From: Pseudomonas sp. N40(2020)
GTDB lineage: Bacteria > Pseudomonadota > Gammaproteobacteria > Pseudomonadales > Pseudomonadaceae
Length of the DNA: 64,000 bases
Direction: 5' to 3'
Assembly: GCF_014472415.1 (NCBI RefSeq)
Contig: NZ_JACSZV010000017.1
Span: 1-64,000, forward strand
In this document: positions 48,156 to 57,213 of the stretch, in pieces
How positions within the stretch are numbered: position 1 is the stretch's first letter
Layout: every line of letters starts with the position of its first letter
Translations under genes and position numbers: made by a program
The notes under the pieces: model-generated
What the model was told of the DNA's origin: nothing
Seen by the model: the letters and a program-made list of their open reading frames with translations, nothing else
Database searches by the model: none

Positions 48156-48596
48156 TCAGTCCGCTTGCAGCCGGATCTCCAGCCGCCAGCGGTCATCGAC
48201 CTCGCTGCCAGTCCAGTCTCCCCGCAGCGGCCGCGCTGCCAGCACCGTCAGCAACAGCCCGCCATCACTCACTCGCGTCCGCCAGTTAACGTCCTTGCCG
48301 TTGAGCTTGAGTTGGCCCTTCTGCGCCTTGCCCTCAGCCTGGAACAACAGCGCCACCGTGCCGTCGATGATTTCACCGTGCAGCTTCGGCTCGTTGTTGA
48401 ACCAGGCCACCAGACCGCCGTCAGTCGCCTCGATCTGCTGCAGCACGCTCGGGTCGGGCGTGGTCAGGCGACCAATCATCAAACCGATCATCAGTCCGAC
48501 AATCGCCAGTGAACCGATCACCCGTGGGAATAGTTTCGAACGCGAGTCCGCTTGCGGCGTAGAATGCGCGTCATCTTTACCTTCGGAGCCGTGCAT
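48156..48596 (-). CDS. Conserved hypothetical membrane-anchored protein
   Basis: This 146-residue protein has a hydrophilic 24-residue leader, one membrane helix (VIGSLAIVGLMIGLMIG, about 27-43) and a soluble C-terminal domain of strands (LKLNGKDVNWRTRVSDGGLLLTVLA), so it is probably an inner-membrane protein with a periplasmic domain. I do not recognise the family. AAGGA lies upstream of the ATG. Its start codon shares the tetranucleotide CATG with the start of the divergent trmL gene. A later start would also be possible. Confidence 0.75.
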   Translation of the reverse strand: MHGSEGKDDAHSTPQADSRSKLFPRVIGSLAIVGLMIGLMIGRLTTPDPSVLQQIEATDGGLVAWFNNEPKLHGEIIDGTVALLFQAEGKAQKGQLKLNGKDVNWRTRVSDGGLLLTVLAARPLRGDWTGSEVDDRWRLEIRLQAD

Positions 48597-49050
48597 GTTT
48601 CACGTCATCCTTTTTCAACCAGAAATTCCGCCGAATACCGGCAACGTTATCAGGCTGTGCGCCAACAGCGGCTGCCACCTGCATTTGATCGAACCGCTGG
48701 GCTTCGAGATGGACGACAAGCGCTTGCGTCGTGCCGGTCTCGATTACCACGAATATGCCACGCTGCAACGCCACGCCGACCTCGCCAGTTGCCTGGAAAG
48801 CCTGGGCAACCCGCGCTTGTTCGCCTTCACCACCAAGGGCTCGCGACCGTTTCATGATGCCGCGTTCGTCCCGGGCGATGCGTTCATCTTCGGCCCGGAA
48901 AGCCGTGGCCTGCCGCCAGAGGTACTGGACGCCCTGCCCGCCGAACAACGCTTGCGCCTGCCAATGCGCGAAGGCTGCCGCAGCCTGAACCTGTCCAACA
49001 CGGTGGCCGTGGCCGTGTACGAAGCGTGGCGCCAAAACGACTTCAAATAA
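48595..49050 (+). CDS. trmL: tRNA (cytidine/uridine-34-2'-O)-methyltransferase
   Basis: This 151-residue SPOUT-class methyltransferase modifies the wobble base of tRNA-Leu isoacceptors. The ATG at 48595 (MFHVILFQPEIPPNTGNVIRLCANSG) follows GGAG and starts with the family signature. The knot region is FIFGPESRGLPPEVL and LPMREGCRSLNLSNTVAVAVYEA. Length is normal for TrmL/YibK. In E. coli the gene also lies near secB and grxC, as here. Confidence 0.96.
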   Translation: MFHVILFQPEIPPNTGNVIRLCANSGCHLHLIEPLGFEMDDKRLRRAGLDYHEYATLQRHADLASCLESLGNPRLFAFTTKGSRPFHDAAFVPGDAFIFGPESRGLPPEVLDALPAEQRLRLPMREGCRSLNLSNTVAVAVYEAWRQNDFK

Positions 49051-49067
49051 CACGCAAGCCCCTGACC

Positions 49068-49098
49068 GATCGTTCCCATGCTCTGCGTGGGAACGATC
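49068..49098. repeat. Short palindromic repeat
   Basis: GATCGTTCCCA-TGCTCTGCG-TGGGAACGATC is an 11-bp inverted repeat with a short loop. It is related to the longer element at 35518-35627 and sits just after the trmL stop codon. Confidence 0.8.
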
Positions 49099-49105
49099 AG
49101 CCAAG

Positions 49106-49133
49106 AAAAAAGCGCCTGTTACGGCGCTTTTTT
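49106..49133. terminator. Bidirectional terminator between trmL and secB
   Basis: AAAAAAGCGCC-TGTTAC-GGCGCTTTTTT is a hairpin with A and T runs on either side. It can serve both the plus-strand trmL and the minus-strand secB unit. Confidence 0.93.
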
Positions 49134-49151
49134 CGTTGTTGCTCAGACCGT

Positions 49152-49637
49152 TTATTGAACGGTTGGCGTCTCGCCGCTTTCCTGCATGCGCTGCAGCTCT
49201 TGCGCGTACAGGGCGTCGAAGTTCACCGGAGCCAGCATCAACGCCGGGAACGAACCACGGGTCACCAGGCTGTCCAGAGTCTCACGAGCGTACGGGAACA
49301 GGATGTTCGGGCAGAACGCACCCAGGGTGTGGCTCATCGAAGCAGGGTCCAGGTTCTTGATCAGGAAGATACCGGCCTGTTGCACTTCAGCGATGAAGGC
49401 CACTTCGTCGCCGTTTTTCACGGTAACGGACAGGGTCAGCACGACTTCGAAGAAATCGCCTTCCAGCTCTTTCTGGCGAGTGTTCAGATCCAGACCGACG
49501 CTCGGATCCCACTGCTGGCGGAAGATCGCCGGGCTTTTCGGGGCTTCGAAGGACAAGTCGCGTACGTAGATGCGCTGCAAGGAGAATTGCGGTGCGGTTT
49601 CTTCTTCGCTGGCTGCAGTGTTCTGTTGGTCAGTCAT
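49152..49637 (-). CDS. secB: Protein-export chaperone SecB
   Basis: This 161-residue tetrameric cytoplasmic chaperone keeps preproteins unfolded and hands them to SecA. Family landmarks are [22 protein letters not shown] near residue 18, [17 protein letters not shown], and [40 protein letters not shown]. The acidic, glutamine-rich ends are usual. It is the last gene of the rhodanese-grxC-secB run, preceded by grxC after a gap of 56 bases. Confidence 0.98.
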   Translation of the reverse strand: MTDQQNTAASEEETAPQFSLQRIYVRDLSFEAPKSPAIFRQQWDPSVGLDLNTRQKELEGDFFEVVLTLSVTVKNGDEVAFIAEVQQAGIFLIKNLDPASMSHTLGAFCPNILFPYARETLDSLVTRGSFPALMLAPVNFDALYAQELQRMQESGETPTVQ

Positions 49638-49693
49638 CTCAGATCCTTTCTGATCTTGGGTCTTTAGGGATTGCTGTACGTGGGTGCAGCCGT

Positions 49694-49948
49694 TCAGGCC
49701 TTGAGCAGCGCGTCGAGCTTGCCGGCGCGCTCCAGGGCATATAAATCGTCACAACCGCCGATGTGCTTGCTGCCGATCCAGATCTGCGGCACGGATGTGC
49801 GGCCGGCCTTCTGGGTCATTTCGGCGCGCACCTGCGGCTTGCCATCGACCTTGATCTCTTTGAAGGCCACGCCTTTGTTCTCGAGCAGGTACTTGGCTCG
49901 CGAGCAGTAAGGGCAGTAATCGCTGGAGTAGACGATGACTTCGCTCAT
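49694..49948 (-). CDS. grxC: Glutaredoxin 3
   Basis: This 84-residue dithiol glutaredoxin reduces disulfides with glutathione. The active site is Cys12-Pro-Tyr-Cys15 in [12 protein letters not shown]. The TSVPQIWIG cis-proline loop and [13 protein letters not shown] glutathione-binding motif follow. It lies one base downstream of the rhodanese-like gene and upstream of secB, as in E. coli (yibN-grxC-secB). Confidence 0.97.
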   Translation of the reverse strand: MSEVIVYSSDYCPYCSRAKYLLENKGVAFKEIKVDGKPQVRAEMTQKAGRTSVPQIWIGSKHIGGCDDLYALERAGKLDALLKA

Positions 49949-49949
49949 A

Positions 49950-50363
49950 TCACTTCACCAACGGCAGGTTGTCGCCTTTCCAGCTGGAGATCCCGCCGGA
50001 CAGCTTGGCGGCGGTGAAGCCGGTCTTCATCAGTTCGCGGGCATGGGTACCGGCGGTCTGGCCCAGGGCATCAACCAGAATGATGGTCTTGGCCTTGTGT
50101 TTTTCCAGCTCGCCAGTGCGCGCGGCCAGCTTGTCTTGAGGAATGTTGATCGCGCCAACGATGTGGCCGGCAGCGAAATCCTTGGCCGGACGGATGTCCA
50201 CCACCACGCCTGCTTCTTTGTTGACCAGCGCGGTCAGCTCGCCCGTGCTCAGGCTTTTACCGCCACCCTGCATCGTGTGCGCCAGCAGCAGAGCCAGCAG
50301 TACGACGAAGATACCGACAAGAATGTAGTGGTTAGTGGCAAATTCAATCAGGTGAGCAACCAT
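49950..50363 (-). CDS. Membrane-anchored rhodanese-like protein (YibN type), no active-site Cys
   Basis: The protein has 137 residues from the ATG at 50363 (MVAHLIEFATNHYILVGIF); a longer frame from 50411 is possible. An N-terminal membrane helix (about 12-30) is followed by a rhodanese domain (VVVDIRPAKDFAAGHIVGAINIP, then GFTAAKLSGGISSWKGDNLPLV). In place of the rhodanese cysteine loop it has IILVDALGQTAGT, with no cysteine, so sulfur transfer is unlikely. The order yibN-grxC-secB is conserved with E. coli. No good ribosome site is visible for the chosen start. Confidence 0.88.
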   Translation of the reverse strand: MVAHLIEFATNHYILVGIFVVLLALLLAHTMQGGGKSLSTGELTALVNKEAGVVVDIRPAKDFAAGHIVGAINIPQDKLAARTGELEKHKAKTIILVDALGQTAGTHARELMKTGFTAAKLSGGISSWKGDNLPLVK

Positions 50364-50516
50364 CGAAGGAGGTTCCAGGGCGTTAAAATGTCGGCCAGTA
50401 TACACAGCCACTATGGTGGGCCAAACCCCGTCCGGCGGTGACGTGGATTGAACTTGGCTTTAAACTCCAACTCCCTTTTCCATCGCCTTCTTCTTTATTA
50501 GCCACGAGTGGATTCC

Positions 50517-52046
50517 ATGACTACCACGCCTAAACCTTTGGTCCTGATCATTCTCGACGGCTTCGGTCACAGCGACAGCCCCGAATCGAATGCCGTTTTC
50601 GCGGCGAAGAAGCCCGTGCTGGATCGCCTGTGGGCCACAGTGCCGAACGGCTTGATCTCGGGCAGCGGCATGGACGTCGGCCTGCCGGACGGCCAGATGG
50701 GCAACTCCGAAGTCGGCCACATGAACCTTGGCGCCGGTCGCGTGGTGTATCAGGACTTCACCCGTGTGACCAAATCGATCCGCGACGGCGAGTTCTTCGA
50801 GAACCCGACCATTTGTGCCGCTGTGGATAAAGCCGTGGCTGCGGGCAAAGCCGTGCACTTCATGGGCCTGCTGTCGGATGGCGGCGTGCACAGCCACCAG
50901 GACCACCTGATCGCCATGGCCGAACTGGCCTTCAAGCGCGGCGCCGAAAAAATCTACCTGCACGCCTTCCTCGATGGCCGTGACACCCCGCCGAAAAGCG
51001 CCGCGTCGTCGATCGAACTGCTCGACGCGACGTTCCAGGCACTCGGCAAGGGCCGCATCGCCAGTATCGTCGGCCGCTACTTCGCCATGGACCGTGACAA
51101 CCGCTGGGACCGCGTGGATCAGGCCTACAACCTGATCGTCGACGGCAACAGCGAATACAACGCCGCCACCGCTCAGGAAGGCCTGGAAGCCGCTTACGCT
51201 CGCGGCGAGAGCGACGAATTCGTCAAAGCCACCACCATCGGCGAGCCGGTGAAAGTCGAAGACGGCGACGCCGTCGTGTTCATGAACTTCCGCGCCGACC
51301 GCGCCCGCGAGCTGACCCGCGTATTCGTCGAAGACGATTTCAACGACTTCGAACGCGCACGCCAGCCTGCACTTGCCGGTTTCGTCATGCTGACCCAATA
51401 CGCGGCGAGCATTCCCGCGCCTTGCGCCTTCGCCGCCGGCAGCCTGGAAAACGTGCTGGGCGACTACCTGGCGAAAAACGGCAAGACCCAGCTGCGCATC
51501 GCTGAAACCGAGAAATACGCCCATGTGACCTTCTTCTTCTCCGGCGGTCGCGAAGAACCGTTCCCGGGCGAAGAGCGCATCCTGATCCCGTCGCCGAAAG
51601 TCGCCACCTACGACCTGCAGCCGGAAATGAGCGCGCCTGAGGTGACCGACCGCATCGTCGAAGCCATCGAAAACCAGCGCTACGACGTGATCGTGGTCAA
51701 CTACGCCAACGGCGATATGGTGGGTCATAGCGGCGTGTTCGACGCGGCAGTGAAGGCGGTTGAATGCCTCGACACCTGCGTTGGCCGCATCGTCGAAGCG
51801 CTGGAGAAGGTCGATGGCGAAGCACTGATCACCGCTGACCACGGCAACGTCGAGCAAATGGCTGACGAGTCCACCGGGCAGGCGCACACCGCGCACACCA
51901 CCGAGCCGGTGCCGTTCATTTATGTCGGCAAGCGTGACCTCAAGGTCCGTGAAGGCGGCGTACTGGCGGACGTGGCGCCGACCATGCTGAAACTGCTGGG
52001 TCTGGAAAAACCGGCGGAAATGACCGGGACTTCGATTCTGGTCTGA
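50517..52046 (+). CDS. gpmI: 2,3-bisphosphoglycerate-independent phosphoglycerate mutase
   Basis: This glycolytic/gluconeogenic enzyme interconverts 3- and 2-phosphoglycerate with two manganese ions. The ATG at 50517 ([20 protein letters not shown]) is preferred over the in-frame GTG at 50508 because it is nearer to GAGTGG, giving 509 residues. The phosphorylated serine is Ser64 in [15 protein letters not shown]. Metal ligands are in [20 protein letters not shown], and [11 protein letters not shown]. It is followed by envC, as in E. coli. Confidence 0.97.
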   Translation: MTTTPKPLVLIILDGFGHSDSPESNAVFAAKKPVLDRLWATVPNGLISGSGMDVGLPDGQMGNSEVGHMNLGAGRVVYQDFTRVTKSIRDGEFFENPTICAAVDKAVAAGKAVHFMGLLSDGGVHSHQDHLIAMAELAFKRGAEKIYLHAFLDGRDTPPKSAASSIELLDATFQALGKGRIASIVGRYFAMDRDNRWDRVDQAYNLIVDGNSEYNAATAQEGLEAAYARGESDEFVKATTIGEPVKVEDGDAVVFMNFRADRARELTRVFVEDDFNDFERARQPALAGFVMLTQYAASIPAPCAFAAGSLENVLGDYLAKNGKTQLRIAETEKYAHVTFFFSGGREEPFPGEERILIPSPKVATYDLQPEMSAPEVTDRIVEAIENQRYDVIVVNYANGDMVGHSGVFDAAVKAVECLDTCVGRIVEALEKVDGEALITADHGNVEQMADESTGQAHTAHTTEPVPFIYVGKRDLKVREGGVLADVAPTMLKLLGLEKPAEMTGTSILV

Positions 52047-52073
52047 CCCGAATCGCCAAAACACCGTAAAACC

Positions 52074-52165
52074 CTGTGGGAGCTGGCTTGCCAGCGATAG
52101 CAATCTGACAGCCAACATCTATGTTGAATGTGCAGACGCCATCGCTGGCAAGCCAGCTCCCACAG
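52074..52165. repeat. REPIN, GAGCTGGCTTGCC variant
   Basis: CTGTGGGAGCTGGCTTGCCA and the complementary TGGCAAGCCAGCTCCCACAG flank a spacer of about 50 bases. This is a third sub-family of REP core in the window, located between gpmI and envC. Confidence 0.9.
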
Positions 52166-52299
52166 TGGTTTATGGGGTTTTCGAAATGGAATTACGCCTG
52201 TCTGGCGCTCCAGTTATCACACAGCTCCAATTGGGCGTTTTTTTTGCAGCGTCGGGCGGGCATACTAGGCCGTCCCTTACCCTGGTGCCGCCCGCCCCT

Positions 52300-53586
52300 A
52301 TGCTTCGCGTCCTGATTGCCCTCGCTCTGACCTGCCTGCTCCAACCGGCCTTCGCTGACGAGCGCGCGCAAACCCAACAACAGTTGGATGCCACGCGTCA
52401 GGATATTGCCGAGCTGAAAAAGCTGCTGGGCAAGCTCCAGGAAGAAAAATCCGGCGTGCAGAAAGAGCTCAAGGGCACTGAAACCGAGATGGGCAAGCTG
52501 CAGAAACAGGTCGATGCCCTGCAGAAAGAACTGCAAAAGAGCGAATCCGAGCTGCAGCGACTCGATGCGGAGAAAAAAAAACTCCAGAGCGCGCGCACTG
52601 AACAGCAGCGACTGATCGCCATCCAGGCCCGCGCTGCCTACCAGAACGGCCGTCAGGAATACCTCAAGTTGCTGCTCAACCAGCAGAACCCCGAGAAATT
52701 CGCCCGCACCCTCACCTATTACGATTACCTGAGCCAGGCCCGCCTGGAGCAGCTGAAGAACTTCAACGAAACCCTGCGCCAACTGGCTAATGTCGAAAAA
52801 GACATCGGCTTGCAGCAAGCGCAATTGCTCGTGCAGAAAAGCAGCCTCGACAGCCAGCGTGACGAGCTCGACAAGGTTCGCAAGGAACGCCAGCAAGTCC
52901 TCGCCAAGCTCAACGATGACGTGAAGGCCCGCGACCAGAAACTCGTCGCTCGCGAGCAGGATCAGGCAGACCTGTCTAAAGTCCTTAAAACCATTGAAGA
53001 AACCCTGGCCCGCCAGGCTCGTGAGGCAGAAGAAGCGCGGCAGAAAGCGCTGATCGCCCAGCAGGAAGCGGAAAAAAAGCGCTTGCGTGAGGCGCAGGCT
53101 GAAAACAGCGACGCCCCACGAAAACCAGCCAGATCAACAGCCGGCGCGCTGGTTTCCAGCAGCGGCGAGACCTTTGGCGGGCCTTTTGCTGCAACCCGGG
53201 GAAAACTTCCGTGGCCAGTTGATGGTCGACTGCTGGCACGCTTCGGTGAAAGTCGTGGCGACGATGCCCGGACCAAGTGGGATGGCGTGATGATCAGCGC
53301 CTCTGCCGGTAGCCAGGTGCACGCCGTACACGGCGGGCGCGTAGTGTTTGCCGACTGGTTGCGCGGTGCCGGGCTGCTGGTGATCCTCGATCACGGCAAT
53401 GGTTTTCTGAGTCTTTACGGTCACAACCAGACGCTGCTCAAGTCAGCCGGCGACGTGGTTAAAGCCGGTGAGTCCATCTCCACTGTCGGTAACAGTGGCG
53501 GCCAGGACACATCAGCGCTGTATTTTGCAATTCGTCAGCAGGGTCACCCGAGTGATCCGGCGCAATGGTGCCGCGCGCAAGGATAG
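52300..53586 (+). CDS. envC: Murein hydrolase activator EnvC
   Basis: EnvC activates the AmiA/AmiB amidases during septum splitting in the periplasm. The ATG at 52300 (MLRVLIALALTCLLQPAFA) opens a signal peptide and gives 428 residues. Residues about 25-240 form a long coiled coil (repeated LQKEL/KKLQ patterns), then a charged linker, then a LytM-type domain (VDGRLLARFGESRGDDARTK to LYFAIRQQG). The zinc ligands of active LytM enzymes are missing (KWDGV, LYFAI), as expected for an activator. It is followed by ctpA. Confidence 0.93.
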   Translation: MLRVLIALALTCLLQPAFADERAQTQQQLDATRQDIAELKKLLGKLQEEKSGVQKELKGTETEMGKLQKQVDALQKELQKSESELQRLDAEKKKLQSARTEQQRLIAIQARAAYQNGRQEYLKLLLNQQNPEKFARTLTYYDYLSQARLEQLKNFNETLRQLANVEKDIGLQQAQLLVQKSSLDSQRDELDKVRKERQQVLAKLNDDVKARDQKLVAREQDQADLSKVLKTIEETLARQAREAEEARQKALIAQQEAEKKRLREAQAENSDAPRKPARSTAGALVSSSGETFGGPFAATRGKLPWPVDGRLLARFGESRGDDARTKWDGVMISASAGSQVHAVHGGRVVFADWLRGAGLLVILDHGNGFLSLYGHNQTLLKSAGDVVKAGESISTVGNSGGQDTSALYFAIRQQGHPSDPAQWCRAQG

Positions 53587-53621
53587 GCGTTGAGTCACCA
53601 AATTTCAGGAGTTCGTTCGAC

Positions 53622-54941
53622 ATGCTGCATTTGTCCCGCCTTACCTCGCTGGCCCTGACGATCGCCCTGGTGATAGGCGCGCCTTTGGCGTTCGCCGCTC
53701 AACCGGCCCCGGCCGTCGCGCCGGCAGGCACTGCCGCGACCTCCAAAGCCCCGCTGCCGCTGGAAGAGTTGCGCACCTTTGCCGAGGTCATGGACCGGAT
53801 CAAAGCCGCCTATGTCGAGCCGGTGGACGACAAGACCCTGCTGGAGAACGCGATCAAGGGCATGCTCAGCAACCTTGATCCGCACTCCGCTTATCTGGGC
53901 CCTGAAGACTTCACCGAGTTGCAGGAAAGCACCAGCGGCGAGTTCGGCGGTCTGGGTATCGAAGTCGGTGCCGAAGACGGCTTCATCAAAGTCGTCTCGC
54001 CAATCGACGACACGCCTGCGTCGAAGGCCGGTATTCAGGCCGGCGACTTCATCGTCAAGATCAACGGCGCGCCGACGCGCGGCCAGACCATGACCGAAGC
54101 CGTGGACAAGATGCGCGGCAAGATCGGCCAGAAAATCACCCTGACCCTGGTCCGTGACGGTGGCACGCCGTTCGACGTGACTTTGGCGCGCGCAGTGATT
54201 CAGGTGAAGAGCGTCAAGTCGCAGTTGCTCGAATCGGGCTACGGTTACATCCGCATCACCCAGTTCCAGGTCAAGACCGGTGAAGAGGTCTCCAAGGCCC
54301 TGGCCAAGATGCGCAAGGACAACGGCAAGAAGCTCAACGGCATCATTCTCGACCTGCGCAACAACCCGGGCGGCGTGTTGCAGGCGGCGGTGGAAGTGGT
54401 CGACCACTTCATCACCAAAGGCCTGATCGTCTACACCAAAGGCCGGATCGCCAACTCCGAGCTGCGCTTCTCCGCCACCGGCAAGGACGAAAGCGAAGCC
54501 GTGCCGATGGTCGTGCTGATCAACGGTGGCAGCGCCTCGGCCTCGGAAATCGTCGCCGGCGCCCTGCAGGATCAGAAACGCGCTGTGGTCATGGGTACCA
54601 CCAGTTTCGGCAAAGGCTCGGTACAAACCGTGCTGCCGCTGAATAACGACCGCGCGCTGAAGATCACCACCGCGCTGTACTTCACGCCCAATGGTCGCTC
54701 GATCCAGGCCCAGGGCATCGTCCCGGACATCGAAGTACGCAAGGCCAAGATCACCAACGAGGCGGACGGCGATTACTTCAAGGAAGCCGATCTGCAAGGT
54801 CACCTGGGCAATGGCAACGGCGGCGCCGACAAACCGACCGGTTCCGGCAGCAAGGCCAAAGCGATGCCGCAGGATGACGATTACCAGTTGGCCCAGGCCC
54901 TCAGCCTGCTCAAAGGCCTGAGCATCACCTCCGGCCGTTGA
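53622..54941 (+). CDS. ctpA: Carboxy-terminal processing protease (S41)
   Basis: This 439-residue periplasmic serine protease has a signal peptide (MLHLSRLTSLALTIALVIG ... FAA). A PDZ domain follows around residues 95-185 (EFGGLGIEVGAEDGFIKVVSPIDDTPASKAGI). The S41 catalytic part carries GGSASASEIVAGAL near residue 302 and the lysine in TSFGKGSVQTVLPL about 25 residues later. The C-terminal linker is Gly/Lys-rich. In P. aeruginosa CtpA degrades peptidoglycan hydrolases with its partner LbcA. The location right after envC supports a role in cell-wall control. Confidence 0.94.
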   Translation: MLHLSRLTSLALTIALVIGAPLAFAAQPAPAVAPAGTAATSKAPLPLEELRTFAEVMDRIKAAYVEPVDDKTLLENAIKGMLSNLDPHSAYLGPEDFTELQESTSGEFGGLGIEVGAEDGFIKVVSPIDDTPASKAGIQAGDFIVKINGAPTRGQTMTEAVDKMRGKIGQKITLTLVRDGGTPFDVTLARAVIQVKSVKSQLLESGYGYIRITQFQVKTGEEVSKALAKMRKDNGKKLNGIILDLRNNPGGVLQAAVEVVDHFITKGLIVYTKGRIANSELRFSATGKDESEAVPMVVLINGGSASASEIVAGALQDQKRAVVMGTTSFGKGSVQTVLPLNNDRALKITTALYFTPNGRSIQAQGIVPDIEVRKAKITNEADGDYFKEADLQGHLGNGNGGADKPTGSGSKAKAMPQDDDYQLAQALSLLKGLSITSGR

Positions 54942-54943
54942 GG

Positions 54944-55720
54944 ATGGGTTTGCGTTTCCTCTTCGTCCTGTTGTGTTGTCTGGCGGGTACTGCTCACGCA
55001 GAGCCCGCCAAACCGACACCGCACAAAGCCTACCTGACGCTGATCATCGACGACCTGGGGCAGAACCTGCCCCGGGACCGCCGTGTGCTGGCCCTGCCCG
55101 GCCCGGTGACCACGGCGATCATGCCCGACACCCCGCACGCCACCGAATTCGCCCGAGAGGCCCATCGCGCCGGCAAGATCGTCATCCTGCACATGCCGAT
55201 GGACCCGGCCACCGGTCCGTTTGCCTGGCATCCGGAACTACCTATCGAAGAACTCGAAAAACGCCTCAACGCTGCGTTCAAAAGAGTCCCCTTCACCGCC
55301 GGCATCAATAACCACATGGGCAGTCGCATGACTGCGCAACCGGTAGCGATGGCATGGTTGATGGCGGAGTTGCAGCGCCGCCACAAGTTCTTCGTCGACA
55401 GCCGCACCAGCGCGCAGACCGTGGCTGCGCAACAGGCGCAGAAGATCGATCTGGCGAGTGTGTCGCGGGACGTATTCCTTGATGACGAGCGCACTGAAGC
55501 GGCGATCTTCACCCAGTTGCAGACAGCGATCAGCCTTGCGCACAAACAAGGTTCAGCCGTGATGATCGGACATCCTTATCCACAGACGTTGGCGGTACTC
55601 GAGCGCGAGTTGCCCAAGCTCAAGGCCCAAGGCATCGAGTGGATCGACATCAAGCAGATGATCAGCGTGCGCAGCAATCGCGCCATGGCCGGTCATGGCA
55701 AAGACGGCGTGTATCGGTAA
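54944..55720 (+). CDS. Divergent polysaccharide deacetylase family protein (YibQ type)
   Basis: This exported protein has 258 residues from the ATG at 54944; an in-frame TTG at 54938 would add two residues. After a signal peptide (MGLRFLFVLLCCLAGTAHA) come YLTLIIDDLGQNLPRDRRVLALPGPVTTAIMP, ILHMPMDPATGPFAWHPELP, AGINNHMGSRMT and the C-terminal GHPYPQTLAVLERELP. These are family motifs of the divergent (DUF610) deacetylases. It starts two bases after ctpA, so it shares the envC-ctpA transcript. The substrate is unknown. Confidence 0.9.
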   Translation: MGLRFLFVLLCCLAGTAHAEPAKPTPHKAYLTLIIDDLGQNLPRDRRVLALPGPVTTAIMPDTPHATEFAREAHRAGKIVILHMPMDPATGPFAWHPELPIEELEKRLNAAFKRVPFTAGINNHMGSRMTAQPVAMAWLMAELQRRHKFFVDSRTSAQTVAAQQAQKIDLASVSRDVFLDDERTEAAIFTQLQTAISLAHKQGSAVMIGHPYPQTLAVLERELPKLKAQGIEWIDIKQMISVRSNRAMAGHGKDGVYR

Positions 55721-55839
55721 CACCCGGTCACGAATGTAAATACATAGTTACCGCCAGAGGTCTGGCGCACTTGCTGATAGTGAGACCTGCAACAGGTCGC
55801 GACTCCCCTTGAGTCGCCCATAAACTATCAGGACTGACT

Positions 55840-57213
55840 ATGACGACCGATGAACAAATCACTTCGTCTGCCGGGCGAATGAACTCCATAAAAATCGACA
55901 ACCTGCTGATCAACTTCACGACAGAATTTCTGCGAATCTGGGATACCAGCGGTTTGCAGGCAAAACCTGCAGCCTTCTGGCACCCCACCCCTGCCCCTGA
56001 TCTGCTGCCAGGCTATTTCCCTCTGGGCGACGTCGCCTCTGTCGGTCACGGCAATATCAACGGCACGCGCGTGGTGGCTGTGGTTTGCGAAGCAGACACA
56101 CCCAGCACCGATCCCGCCAAGGGCAAGGCGCTGTGTCGCCCCGACGATTACCAGTTGATCTGGAAAGATTCCGGCTCAGGATCGAAAAGAGACCTATCGA
56201 TCTGGAAACCAATCCCCCCAGACGGCTACGTGGCACTGGGATCGGTTTGCTCAAGCGACCACGAAAAACCTTCGTTCAATGCGGTCCGTTGTGTCCGTGA
56301 GGATCTGGTGATTGCATCGAGCGGCACCGAACCGGTCTGGAACGACAAAAGCAGCGGTGCCCGACAAAGTGTGAGCGTCTGGACTGCCGTACCACCAGCC
56401 GCCGCATCGGGTGAAATCCATCTGGCACCGGGCACCTTTACCGGCTTCAGCGGCTACTCAAGGCCGGCCAATGCTCCCGTCTACTCGTTGCGCATGCAGA
56501 TCCCGCTTCAGGTCAACCCGCAGCCAACAGCACCTGTGCTTTGCGGGGAAACGCCAGCGCTTGCGGAGGCTGCGGACAAGCCCACTTACACTGTTCGACT
56601 TCCCTGGTTTGCAGTAAAAGACCCGCAACTCCCGCCCCTTGAGCAGCTACGCCTGTCACCTTTCTATCTTCTGGAACGCACGGATCAGTATGTGCTGGTC
56701 GGCCATGGCCACAACACAGATGACCAGAGCAAGACGTTCAGATGGACGTCTCCCCGTGCGCAACGAACTGCAAGCCTGCGCACATTCACCCACATCACCT
56801 CTGTCGAGTTTGGCGCTCAATGGCAAACCAGCCTGCCCAACCCGCTCCTGTTTTCGGCGCGACTGAGCCACGATTTCACCCAATGTGAAATTCACGCCAA
56901 CGAATGGTTAAACACAGCAGCCATTGACGTGGTCGCTGTCGTGGACAAAAACAGATCCGTGGCGGTTTATCTGAAGCAGAGCGACTACCGGCTAATGCGC
57001 GCAGACGGTACGCCGGTGACAGGTGGTTTCAGTTACACCGATGGCGCCAGCCTGCACATCAGCCAGTACACGCCCGCGGAGCCTGAAGTCACTGTCGTTG
57101 CGCAACAGGAGCCAGAAGTGGAAATGGACACACGGACTCCCGGAGCAGACAACGACGTCATCGCCTCGCCACCGGAGCCAGATTTGCCGAGCGCTACAGA
57201 TACCGCGCCATGA
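55840..57213 (+). CDS. Vps62-related (DUF946-like) protein
   Basis: This 457-residue protein has no signal peptide. The N-terminal 200 residues contain two tandem copies of a module: PGYFPLGDVAS...VVAVVCE...DYQLIWKDSGSGSKRDLSIWKPIPP, then DGYVALGSVCS...AVRCVREDL...PVWNDKSSGARQSVSVWTAVPP. This W-x-P...GY-x-LG pattern is that of Vps62-related proteins, found in fungi, plants and scattered bacteria. A second strand-rich domain (about 220-430) and an acidic Pro/Glu/Asp tail follow. Its 3' end overlaps the convergent binding-protein gene by 20 bases. Role unknown; a secreted or insect-related function has been suggested for some relatives only by context. Confidence 0.75.
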   Translation: MTTDEQITSSAGRMNSIKIDNLLINFTTEFLRIWDTSGLQAKPAAFWHPTPAPDLLPGYFPLGDVASVGHGNINGTRVVAVVCEADTPSTDPAKGKALCRPDDYQLIWKDSGSGSKRDLSIWKPIPPDGYVALGSVCSSDHEKPSFNAVRCVREDLVIASSGTEPVWNDKSSGARQSVSVWTAVPPAAASGEIHLAPGTFTGFSGYSRPANAPVYSLRMQIPLQVNPQPTAPVLCGETPALAEAADKPTYTVRLPWFAVKDPQLPPLEQLRLSPFYLLERTDQYVLVGHGHNTDDQSKTFRWTSPRAQRTASLRTFTHITSVEFGAQWQTSLPNPLLFSARLSHDFTQCEIHANEWLNTAAIDVVAVVDKNRSVAVYLKQSDYRLMRADGTPVTGGFSYTDGASLHISQYTPAEPEVTVVAQQEPEVEMDTRTPGADNDVIASPPEPDLPSATDTAP

